A DNA stretch of 64,000 bases, from contig NZ_CP013979.1 in assembly GCF_001660485.1 (NCBI RefSeq), positions 1-64,000 on the forward strand, given 5' to 3'. Made by a program: the position numbers and the translations under genes. The stretch is from Agromyces aureus (GTDB taxonomy: Bacteria; Actinomycetota; Actinomycetes; Actinomycetales; Microbacteriaceae). Below are positions 57,030 through 64,000 of the stretch, one piece after another; the stretch's first letter is position 1, and the number at the start of each line of letters is the position of its first letter. Below the pieces are notes generated by a model that worked only from the letters and a program-made list of their open reading frames with translations, had not been told where the DNA came from and searched no databases.

Positions 57030-57647
57030 ATGAAACGCGAGCCGCGCCGACCGGATGTCTCGACCGTCGAGCTCGTCGGCGGCCCCGAGCGACTCGAGGT
57101 CGAGCTCCACGAGTACGACGACCGGTGGCCCGGCATCTACTCCGAGCATCGGCGGCGGATCCTCGAGGCGCTCGCCGCGGACGCGGGCGCAGGAGCAGGC
57201 GCCGAGGCCGTCGACGTGGCGATCGAGCACATCGGCTCGACCTCGGTGCCCGGGCTGGCGGCGAAGCCGATCGTCGACATCGTGGTCGCCGTCGACGACA
57301 TCACCGCAGAGGAGGACTACCTCGATCCGTTCCTGGCGGCCGGATACGTGCTGCGCGTTCGCGAACCCGGGCACCGGCTCGTGCGCACGCCGGCCCGCGA
57401 CATCCATGTGCACATCTATGAACAGGGGGATGCTGCGGTGGGCGAGTACCTCCTGTTGCGCGATCACCTGCGCTCGGATGCCGACGATCGCGACCGCTAC
57501 GAACGCACCAAGCGGATGCTGCTGAGCAGGCGGTGGGACGACACGAACGACTACGCCGACGCGAAGACCGACGTCATCGCGGAGATCAAGGCTCGTGCTC
57601 GCGCGCGGGCTGCTCGCGGTCGTGAGGACGGCGCCGATTCGCAATAG
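57030..57647 (+). CDS. GrpB/UPF0157 nucleotidyltransferase-fold protein
   Basis: A 205-residue protein of the GrpB (UPF0157) family, related to nucleotidyltransferases and often fused to dephospho-CoA kinase in other species. Motifs: VELHEYDDRWPGIY at the start, IEHIGSTSVPGLAAKPIVDIVV (about 72-93) with the G-S and D-x-D-like positions, and YLLLRDHLRSDADDRDRYERTK. The Ala/Arg-rich tail is variable. The function is not established. ATG 57030 is used; GTG 57027 adds one residue. Confidence 0.93.
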   Translation: MKREPRRPDVSTVELVGGPERLEVELHEYDDRWPGIYSEHRRRILEALAADAGAGAGAEAVDVAIEHIGSTSVPGLAAKPIVDIVVAVDDITAEEDYLDPFLAAGYVLRVREPGHRLVRTPARDIHVHIYEQGDAAVGEYLLLRDHLRSDADDRDRYERTKRMLLSRRWDDTNDYADAKTDVIAEIKARARARAARGREDGADSQ

Positions 57648-57693
57648 TGCGGATCGCGGAAGAAACCGCGCCCGGCATGCGTTGGCCTCTGTC

Positions 57694-58107
57694 ATGGGTT
57701 GGAATGAAGACGTCATCGAGAAGTTCCGCGAGAGCAAGGGCACCGAGAACTACTGGGGTCCGAAGCTCGTCATCCTGCACTCGGTCGGAGCGAAGACCGG
57801 CGATGTGCACCTGAACCCCGTCGTGGGCTTCCGCAACGAGGAGGGGTGGCGCGTCGTGGCGTCGAAGGGCGGCTCGCCCGAGAACCCCGCCTGGTACCAC
57901 AACCTGCGCGCGAACCCGACGTTCGAGCTCGAGGCGCTCGTCGACGGCGAGGTCGTGACGCAGATCGTGACCGCGACGCAGGTTCCCGACGACGAGTGGC
58001 GCGAGGCGTACGACGCCATCGTGGCCGAGGAGGCGCAGTTCGGCGACTACCTCGAGAAGACCGATCGCCGGATCCCGGTGCTGCAGCTCACGCCGATCGC
58101 GGGCTGA
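57694..58107 (+). CDS. Deazaflavin (F420)-dependent nitroreductase family protein
   Basis: A 137-residue split-barrel protein of the DDN family, which uses coenzyme F420H2 to reduce nitroaromatics or quinones. The core shows LVILHSVGAKTGDVHLNPVVG, then GWRVVASKGGSPENPAWYHNLRANP, the F420-binding signature of the family. It starts at ATG 57694, 46 bases after the GrpB-like gene. Presence implies F420 synthesis elsewhere in the genome. The natural substrate is unknown. Confidence 0.93.
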   Translation: MGWNEDVIEKFRESKGTENYWGPKLVILHSVGAKTGDVHLNPVVGFRNEEGWRVVASKGGSPENPAWYHNLRANPTFELEALVDGEVVTQIVTATQVPDDEWREAYDAIVAEEAQFGDYLEKTDRRIPVLQLTPIAG

Positions 58108-58124
58108 CAGGATCGACGAATCGA

Positions 58125-58163
58125 CCGCGGACGGCTGCCCTGCTGAGCAGCAGCCGCCCGCGG
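58125..58163. terminator. Convergent hairpin terminator
   Basis: Stem CCGCGGaCGGCTGC / GCAGCCGcCCGCGG with one mismatch and an 11-base loop, between the F420-type gene and the leftward alcohol dehydrogenase. Confidence 0.8.
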
Positions 58164-58182
58164 CATCCGTCACCGGTTGGAA

Positions 58183-59229
58183 CTAGCCGGCGAGCGTCGC
58201 GGTGTCGATCACGAAGCGGTAGCGGACGTCGCTCGAGAGCACGCGCTCGTAGGCGTCGTTGATCTGGTCGGCCGAGATGAGCTCGATCTCGGGGGCGATG
58301 CCGTGCTCGGCGCAGAAGTCGAGCATCTCCTGGGTCTCGCCGATGCTGCCGATGCTCGAGCCGGCGAACGAGCGGCGGTTTCCGAACAGCGTGAACACGT
58401 GCACGGGCAGCGGCTCGGGCGGCGCGCCGACGCTCACGAAGGTGCCGTCGAGCGCGAGCAGCGAGAGGTACTTGCGCATGTCGATGGGGGCGCTGACCGT
58501 GTTGATGATGAGGTCGAAGCGGTTGCGCAGCTCGCGCCAGGTCGCGTCGTCGCTCGTGGCGTGGTAGTCGGTCGCGCCGAAGCTCAGGCCGTCGTCGCGC
58601 TTCGAGAGCGTCTGCGAGAGCACGGTGACCTCGGCGCCCATGGCCGCGGCGATCTTGACGGCCATGTGCCCGAGTCCGCCGAGGCCGACGACGGCGACCT
58701 TCTTGCCGGGTCCGGCGTTCCAGTGCGCGAGGGGCGAGTACGTCGTGATGCCCGCGCAGAGCAGCGGGGCTGCGGCCTCGTAGGGGATCTCAGCGGGCAC
58801 CTTCAGCACGAAGTCCTCGTCGACCACGATGTGGGTCGAGTAGCCGCCCTGCGTGATCGATCCGTCGCGGTCGCGCGCGGCGTAGGTCTGCGTGTTGCCC
58901 TTGAGGCAGTAGTTCTCCATGCCGGCCTTGCAGTTCTCGCATTCGCGGCACGAGTTGACCATGCAGCCGACGCCCACGCGGTCGCCGACGGCGTGCTTCG
59001 TGACCTCGGCCCCGACCTCGACGACCTCGCCGACGATCTCGTGCCCGACGACCTGCGGATAGGCGATCGGGCCCCAGTCGCCGCGCACGGTGTGGATGTC
59101 GGAGTGGCAGACGCCGGCGTAGCGGATCTCGATGAGCACGTCGCTCGGGCCGACGTCACGGCGTTCGATCGTCGTGGGCACGAGCGGCTCGGTGGCGGAC
59201 GGGGCGGCGTAGGCGTGGACGGTGCGCAC
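58183..59229 (-). CDS. Zinc-dependent NAD(P) alcohol dehydrogenase (cinnamyl/YahK type)
   Basis: A medium-chain dehydrogenase of 348 residues. The catalytic zinc ligands are in AGVCHSDIH (Cys near 40) and [12 protein letters not shown] (His near 62), the structural zinc site has four Cys in [15 protein letters not shown], and the Rossmann fold shows [17 protein letters not shown]. The Tyr/Arg and Phe/His pattern fits the cinnamyl-alcohol-dehydrogenase/YahK branch, typically NADPH-dependent aldehyde reductases. It stands alone between terminators. Confidence 0.94.
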   Translation of the reverse strand: MRTVHAYAAPSATEPLVPTTIERRDVGPSDVLIEIRYAGVCHSDIHTVRGDWGPIAYPQVVGHEIVGEVVEVGAEVTKHAVGDRVGVGCMVNSCRECENCKAGMENYCLKGNTQTYAARDRDGSITQGGYSTHIVVDEDFVLKVPAEIPYEAAAPLLCAGITTYSPLAHWNAGPGKKVAVVGLGGLGHMAVKIAAAMGAEVTVLSQTLSKRDDGLSFGATDYHATSDDATWRELRNRFDLIINTVSAPIDMRKYLSLLALDGTFVSVGAPPEPLPVHVFTLFGNRRSFAGSSIGSIGETQEMLDFCAEHGIAPEIELISADQINDAYERVLSSDVRYRFVIDTATLAG

Positions 59230-59371
59230 GGCGGACTCCTTCGGGGGTCGAGCGGTGGGTGCTGGGGCGCGGATCGCGCGGAATGTCCAGCCTACGTCCG
59301 CCGTGCGACGGCGTGGCCGGTCGCGGTGAAGTCGCCGTGCTGCGCGACGGCGGTGGGTCAGCGCGGGCGGG

Positions 59372-59983
59372 TCAGCGCGGCATCCGCTCCCAGCGCTCGC
59401 GGGGCATGAAGGCGAGTCGGCCCTGCTTGTCGGGCAGTTCGATGACCGGGCCGGGCTCGAAGCCCAGGCGGGTCATGCGGTTCACGGCGCCGTCGTTGTT
59501 CACGTCGGGCTCGACGATGATGCGCCGGGCGCGCGGCGACGCGAAGAGGAAGTCGCCGAGCACGCGCGAGATGCGGGTCGTGAAGGCGTCGACGGGCGCG
59601 CCGCGGTCGCCGATGAAGAAGTGCAGGCCGACGTCGCCCGGCTCGACGGCGTAGCACTCGCCGACCGGGTCGTGCTCGGGCTCGTAGGTCTGCAGCAGCA
59701 CGACCGGGGTTCCGTCGCGGAAGATCAGGAACGCATGATGCGTGTCGAGCTCGTCGACGTAGGCGTAGAGGTCGCGCAGCTCCTGCCGCGAGAGCTCGCC
59801 CAGCCCCCAGAACTTCGCACGCGGCTGCGTGACCCACGCGTGGATCACGTCGAGGTGCGCGTCGGGGTCGAGCACGAACACCTCGATCGTGCCGAGGGCG
59901 GGGTCGTGCGCGGTGTGCACGAGGTGGCCGGCTGGGCCGGTGGCGAGGCGGTCTTGGTCGGTGGTGGCGGTGGTCTCGATCAT
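59372..59983 (-). CDS. Siderophore GNAT N-acyltransferase (IucB/RhbD/DesC type)
   Basis: A 203-residue acyltransferase of the IucB/MbtK group, which transfers an acyl-CoA-derived group to N-hydroxylated diamines in hydroxamate siderophores. Diagnostic stretches are [34 protein letters not shown], the [11 protein letters not shown] block and the [15 protein letters not shown] cofactor motif near the end. It overlaps the Ntn-hydrolase stop (ATGA) and belongs to the operon with the IucA/IucC synthetase. A desferrioxamine-like product is plausible, but the amine and acyl donors cannot be read from sequence. Confidence 0.92.
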   Translation of the reverse strand: MIETTATTDQDRLATGPAGHLVHTAHDPALGTIEVFVLDPDAHLDVIHAWVTQPRAKFWGLGELSRQELRDLYAYVDELDTHHAFLIFRDGTPVVLLQTYEPEHDPVGECYAVEPGDVGLHFFIGDRGAPVDAFTTRISRVLGDFLFASPRARRIIVEPDVNNDGAVNRMTRLGFEPGPVIELPDKQGRLAFMPRERWERMPR

Positions 59984-62238
59984 GGTCGGCTCGATTCTTC
60001 GGTGAGCGGATGTCGGGGGCGGGCGGGTCTCGATACGCTTCGCTCCTCGACCACCGGGGGTGGGCCGACGGCCGGGGGGTCGGCGGCGACCCAGTCGGGC
60101 AGCTGGTCGGCGAAGTGCGGGGAGGCCGGGTCGCCGGAGGCGCCGAAGGGGACGCTCCAGCGGCTGCGGTCGCGATCCCCGAGGTCCCACGCCCACCGGG
60201 CGACCGAGCCGCGCCAGCTGCGGCGGGTGACCCCCGGCGTGGATCCGGTGCAGCGCACGGACTCGCTGTCGCCGCTCAGCGGGAGCCCGAGGCCGAGGCC
60301 CGGATCCGTGACGCCCTCGACGTCGACGAAGACGTGCAGGGGGAGCAGGCGGTGCTCGTCGCCCCAGGTCTCGGTCGGGCGGGCGGCGGCTGCGGTCAGC
60401 GCGCCGTGCACGAGCGCGTCTCGGTGGTCTGCGAGGGCCGGGGCGCGCAGGAGCCCCGGAAGTGCCGCGGCGACTCGGCCGCGCGCGCTCATCCACGGGC
60501 CGTAGATCGCGCCGAACGGATGCGGGTCGTGCAGCCGTTCGAGCTCGGGGAGGGCGGCGACGCGGGCCACGAGCTCCTCGCGGAAGGCCGCGAAGCGTGC
60601 GGCGGCGGGGGAGTCGGCGTGCATGACGCCGTCCCACGCGCGGAGTTCGTCGGCCGTCGCGTCGGCCACCGGGTCGGCCACCGGGTCGGCCACCGGGTCG
60701 GCGTCGGTCGGCAGCACCGCGAGCCACTCGTCGAGTCCGCCGAGCAGCGCATCGCCCCAGATCGGCGCGAACTCGTCGACGCCGGCGGGGCGGCGCTCCT
60801 CGAGCAACTCGCGGATGCGTCGGGCGCGGTGCGGCGGTGCGTACGCGTGGCCGAGATCCACCTCGGGGTTCGTCGGGCGCTCGTTGGCATCGACGGCGAT
60901 GGAGTCGATGGCGACTGCTCGCGGCATCCGCCGATTCGCGACCGGGCGCGCGACCCGGCCGTCGAGCGGCAGGCGGCGTTCGGCGCGCTCGCGGTCGGGC
61001 GCTCGGCCGACGGTCGCGGAGAGGACGGCGCCCTTCCGATCCGCGGTGAGCACGCGGTTCACCGGGTCGACCCAGCGGTCGAACGCCGCGACGACGTCGG
61101 CCGCCGAACGGGCGCGCAGCAAGGGCAGCAGCGCGGCGAACCCGAGGTCGCGGTCGGCGCGCGCCGGCATCCGCACGCTCCAGGCCTCGAACTCGCCGTC
61201 GGGCAGGGGGGAGAGGTCGGTCACGATGGTGCCGCGCTCGGTCTCGATCGCCTCGACCCAGACCGGGTCGGCGCCGCGGACCTCGATGAGCGAGCGCTCG
61301 ACGGATGCCGCACGCCAGCCGTCGGGGCCGAGGGACTCGTAGGTCGTGCGGGCTGGGTCTCGAGACGGCGCTGGCGCGCCTCCTCGACCGGCGGATTCGG
61401 CGCCGATGCGGCGCAGGCGCTCGCGGAACACGTCGACGCTGTGCGCCATCGCGTTCGTGATGCCCCAGGCCGCTTCGCCCGTGTGGCCGAAGTGCGCGAT
61501 GCCCGGCACACCGGGGAACGCCAGGCCGACGACGTCGAACTCGTCGCACGCCAGGCCGACCTGCTGGTAGACCCCGGGCAGCTCGAACAGTCGGTGCGGG
61601 TCGCCCGCGAGCAGCGGGAATCCCGACTCGGTCAGCGACCCGTGCAGCGCCCACGCATTGCTGCCCGACGACGGCTCGGCGTCGTCGCCCCCCGTGAGCG
61701 GGTCGACCCACTCCTCGCCGAGGGTCCGCGCCACCTGCTCGGCCCAGAGCAGGCTCGGGAACGACGAGAACAGGGCGTGCGCCACGTGCAGGATGCCGAG
61801 CGGCGCGTGGTCGGGCCAGTCGGTGAGCGGCGCGCGCTCGCCGAAGCGGGCGTCGAGCTCGTCGAACTCGGCTGCGGCCGATCCGGCTCGGGCGCCGGTT
61901 CCGGGGTCGCCGCCTGTTGCGGTCTCGTGGCCGGATCCGCCCGAGCGCATGCCCCGCCGCACCCCGTCGACGTAGGCGCGCACGAACGCACGATCCTCGT
62001 CGGCGAGCCCGTCGAACGCCCGACGCGCGGTGTCGTCGAGTCGGGCCCGGCGTGCGAACATGTCCCAGTCGATGCCGGCCGGCCCGATGAGCGCCGACAG
62101 CGTGCCCTCGGCGCGGCGCCGGTCGACCTCGATCTGCCATCCGCGGTCGTGCGCCGTCACCTCGCCCTGCGCGGCGGCGAGCTCGAGCACGTCGCCGCCG
62201 CGCACGAACGGGATGCCGAGGGCGTCGCGGCTGATCAC
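59980..62238 (-). CDS. Penicillin-acylase-family Ntn hydrolase in a siderophore operon
   Basis: A 752-residue penicillin amidase family protein, from GTG 62238 directly after the synthetase stop (ATG 62286 would overlap that gene). The N-terminus DALGIPFVRGGDVLELAAAQ matches the family alpha chain; the self-processing Ser is in SGSNAWALHG (about residue 193), followed by LLAGDPHR and FPGVPGIAHFGHTGEAAWGITN. There is no signal peptide, unusual for a family that is mostly exported. Two REP-like repeats (60026, 61356) and a VAD minisatellite lie in frame. It couples to the acyltransferase by ATGA; a role in removing or adding an acyl group during siderophore maturation is inferred. Confidence 0.9.
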   Translation of the reverse strand: MISRDALGIPFVRGGDVLELAAAQGEVTAHDRGWQIEVDRRRAEGTLSALIGPAGIDWDMFARRARLDDTARRAFDGLADEDRAFVRAYVDGVRRGMRSGGSGHETATGGDPGTGARAGSAAAEFDELDARFGERAPLTDWPDHAPLGILHVAHALFSSFPSLLWAEQVARTLGEEWVDPLTGGDDAEPSSGSNAWALHGSLTESGFPLLAGDPHRLFELPGVYQQVGLACDEFDVVGLAFPGVPGIAHFGHTGEAAWGITNAMAHSVDVFRERLRRIGAESAGRGGAPAPSRDPARTTYESLGPDGWRAASVERSLIEVRGADPVWVEAIETERGTIVTDLSPLPDGEFEAWSVRMPARADRDLGFAALLPLLRARSAADVVAAFDRWVDPVNRVLTADRKGAVLSATVGRAPDRERAERRLPLDGRVARPVANRRMPRAVAIDSIAVDANERPTNPEVDLGHAYAPPHRARRIRELLEERRPAGVDEFAPIWGDALLGGLDEWLAVLPTDADPVADPVADPVADATADELRAWDGVMHADSPAAARFAAFREELVARVAALPELERLHDPHPFGAIYGPWMSARGRVAAALPGLLRAPALADHRDALVHGALTAAAARPTETWGDEHRLLPLHVFVDVEGVTDPGLGLGLPLSGDSESVRCTGSTPGVTRRSWRGSVARWAWDLGDRDRSRWSVPFGASGDPASPHFADQLPDWVAADPPAVGPPPVVEERSVSRPARPRHPLTEESSRP
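60026..60057. repeat. REP-like repeat, copy 3 (C-terminal codons of the Ntn hydrolase)
   Basis: GGTCTCGATACGCTTCGCTC continuing into CTCGACCACCGG; on the coding strand it encodes VVEERSVSRPA in the low-complexity tail of the acylase-like protein. Confidence 0.75.
60661..60696. repeat. In-frame 12-base tandem repeat
   Basis: Three exact copies of GTCGGCCACCGG followed by a partial fourth, encoding the DPVADPVADPVAD stretch of the acylase-like protein. Length-variable minisatellite candidate. Confidence 0.85.
61356..61394. repeat. REP-like repeat, copy 4 (inside the Ntn hydrolase gene)
   Basis: GGTCTCGAGACGgcgctggcgcgcCTCCTCGACCGGCGG: the same ends as copies 1 and 2 with a different, longer centre, in frame (AGRGGAPAPSRDPA). 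Confidence 0.7.
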
Positions 62239-62248
62239 GGCCGCCGGC

Positions 62249-64000
62249 TCACACCGTTGCGTCGGTGGTGACGGATGCCGCGGCATCCGCCCCGAACCGA
62301 CGCGACCTCGCGATCGGATTCACCATCTGACCGGCGTAGATGAGCGATTCCGACTGGTTCGCGATGTCGACCATCTGCAGGGTGTTGCGCAGTTGCAGGC
62401 GGTTGAGGCACGAGTGCGCGAAGGTCTCCGCCCGCAGGTCGATGCCCGACTCGAGGTGCGGGTGCGCGACCTCGTGTTCGTCGACGCACTCGGCCACGAG
62501 CGCCCAGAACGTGTCCTCGTCGAGCGTGCCGTCGCGGTGCAGGATGCCGGCGAGGTGCCGCAGCACGCCGTCGAACACGTCGGTGAAGATCGCGAGCGCC
62601 TTCTCGGTGTCGTCGACCTCGGCGATGATGCGCTGCATGTCTTCGGGCACGGCGCCGGGCTGCGGGGCCGACAGCAGCGCGATCTCCTCGCCGATGTCCT
62701 TCATGAAGACCCCGACCGGCACCGCGTCCTCGAGGATGAGGATCAGGTTCTCGCCGTGCGGCATGAACGCGAGGTCGTACGCCCGAAGGCAGTGCACGAG
62801 CGGCCGCAGGTAGGCGCGCAGGTAGGCCCGCACCCAGTCGACGGCGGGCAGGGCGGATGCCGCGACGAGCGCGGACGCGACCGAGCCGCCCGCGGCATCC
62901 CGATGCAGCAGGGCAGCCATCGTGCTGAGCCGCTGATTCGGCGCCAGCAGGGGCACCGGCGACTCGCGCCAGAGTGCGGCGAGCATCTTGCGGTGCGGCG
63001 AGACGGTGCGCGTGCGGTGGTAGGCGTCGCCCGTGTAGCCGATCGACGCGTGCTCGCGCAGCACCCGGAAGCCGGCCTCGCCGAGCGTCTCGTCGGCATC
63101 GACCAGCTCGGCCACCCAGTCGTTGATCGCGGGCGTCACGCGCATGTACGCGGGGGAGAGGCCCCGCAGGAACCCCATGTTCTGGATCGACAGCGCCGTC
63201 TTGACGTAGTCGCGGCTCCAGTCGTCGGCGTTGAACATCGTGCGGAGCGACTGCTGCGCCAGGTATCGGTCGTACCCCTCGCCGAGGAACACGAGATTCT
63301 GCTTCGCGAGGTCGGGTGCGAACGTGATCGCGATGCGGTGCTCCCACTGCCAGGGGTGCACGGGCAGCAGCAGGTAGTCGGCCGGGTCGAGACCGGCCGC
63401 CACGAGTCGCGCCTCGAACGCGTCGTGCTGGGCGCGCCCGAGCTGCTCGCGCAGGAACGACCGCCGGTCGAGCCCCTCGCCGAGCGCGAAGTGCGTGAAC
63501 TCGCGCCGGGCGGCGAGCCACACGAGCCTGAAGGGCTCGGCCGCCTCGGGCGCGTAAGCCGAGTACTCCGAGACGCCGAAGCCGATGCGACCGTTGTTCG
63601 CGACGAAGCCCGGGTGGCCCTCGGTCATCGCCGACTCGATCGTCTGGAAGTCGGCGCGCGCGAGCTCGGCCGCCGTCGGGCCGCCCTGCGTCAGCTTGAA
63701 CGCCGAGCTCGCGAGGGTCGACGCGATCTCCTCGAGGTACGTCGCGAGCAGCGCGTCGGGGATGCCGAGCAGCGGCTGCAGCTCGATCACGAACGCCTGC
63801 GCGTCGAGCGGGGTCGGCGTGCCGTCGACGAGGCGCTCGAGCGACGGCTCGTCGAGCACCCAGTGCTCGAGCGCGAACCGGTCGGCGTCGAAGCGGTACT
63901 CGACCCGGCCGCCGTCGAGGGCGAGGCGGTAGGAGCGGGTGGATGCCGCGGGGCCGGCCGGCTCGGGCGCGAGCAGGCGCTCGTGCGTGAACTCGGCGAT
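62249..64000 (-). CDS. IucA/IucC family NRPS-independent siderophore synthetase (partial, runs off window)
   Basis: NIS synthetases join carboxylates to hydroxamate amines using ATP. The frame is open to the window edge, so 583 residues of the C-terminal and central parts are seen and the start is missing. Visible are the ATP-grasp-like elements HPGFVANNGRIGFGVSEYSAYAPE and LLPVHPWQWEHRIA, KTALSIQNMGFLRGLSP, MPHGENLILIL and the FhuF-like C-terminal helices with FAHSCLNRLQLRNTLQMVD. This pattern suits DesD-type or related synthetases. It leads an operon with the acylase-family protein and the acyltransferase; further biosynthesis genes probably lie upstream. Confidence 0.94.
   Translation of the reverse strand: MAEFTHERLLAPEPAGPAASTRSYRLALDGGRVEYRFDADRFALEHWVLDEPSLERLVDGTPTPLDAQAFVIELQPLLGIPDALLATYLEEIASTLASSAFKLTQGGPTAAELARADFQTIESAMTEGHPGFVANNGRIGFGVSEYSAYAPEAAEPFRLVWLAARREFTHFALGEGLDRRSFLREQLGRAQHDAFEARLVAAGLDPADYLLLPVHPWQWEHRIAITFAPDLAKQNLVFLGEGYDRYLAQQSLRTMFNADDWSRDYVKTALSIQNMGFLRGLSPAYMRVTPAINDWVAELVDADETLGEAGFRVLREHASIGYTGDAYHRTRTVSPHRKMLAALWRESPVPLLAPNQRLSTMAALLHRDAAGGSVASALVAASALPAVDWVRAYLRAYLRPLVHCLRAYDLAFMPHGENLILILEDAVPVGVFMKDIGEEIALLSAPQPGAVPEDMQRIIAEVDDTEKALAIFTDVFDGVLRHLAGILHRDGTLDEDTFWALVAECVDEHEVAHPHLESGIDLRAETFAHSCLNRLQLRNTLQMVDIANQSESLIYAGQMVNPIARSRRFGADAAASVTTDATV

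Overview
The window is the origin region of a high-GC actinobacterial chromosome, most likely Microbacteriaceae (Agromyces-like; the family is inferred, the genus is a guess). Position 1 is the start of dnaA, followed by oriC, dnaN, recF, a DUF721 gene, gyrB, gyrA, a DUF3566 membrane protein, tRNA-Ile and tRNA-Ala, the classic actinobacterial order. From 10.4 to 25 kb come a NUDIX hydrolase, cyclophilin, rhomboid protease, crgA, class E sortase, a glutamine amidotransferase (trpG/pabA type) and a leftward cell-division and cell-wall signalling cluster: fhaA, fhaB, PP2C phosphatase, SEDS protein, PBP2-type transpeptidase, PknA-like and PknB-like kinases. Most neighbours in this cluster overlap by 4 to 8 bases.

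From 25 to 28.8 kb lie a GH65 sugar phosphorylase, a beta-phosphoglucomutase-like gene and tRNA-Leu(CAG). From about 28.9 to 42.3 kb is an accessory segment with visibly lower GC, many small secreted proteins, and few copies of the GGATGCC/GGCATCC motif that is common elsewhere. It holds an ECF sigma factor operon whose third gene (a secreted, possibly I36-like protein) carries a +1 frameshift. It also holds the most interesting locus of the window: three small Sec-exported peptides sharing a Cys...HxH...Cys-X-X-end pattern, each beside one of three paralogous four-cysteine lipoproteins. Between these pairs sit an atypical LuxR regulator without a phospho-acceptor Asp and a three-gene MacAB-like ABC system whose fusion protein carries a peptidoglycan-binding domain. 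I read this as an undescribed peptide/bacteriocin-like and lipoprotein (possibly immunity) system. The segment ends at a degenerate tyrosine recombinase and an apparently 5'-truncated alpha/beta hydrolase.

From 42.3 to 64 kb the sequence returns to ordinary high-GC genes: DUF2165 and ThrE-like membrane proteins, NDH-2, a mannosidase/GPH-symporter/membrane-protein operon, a LAL-type LuxR regulator with a DUF6790-like protein and an esterase, GrpB-family and F420-type proteins, and an alcohol dehydrogenase. The window ends in a leftward siderophore operon: an IucA/IucC synthetase running off the end, a penicillin-acylase-family Ntn hydrolase, and an IucB/RhbD-type acyltransferase. A REP-like palindromic repeat occurs four times between 44.7 and 61.4 kb, three times inside reading frames.
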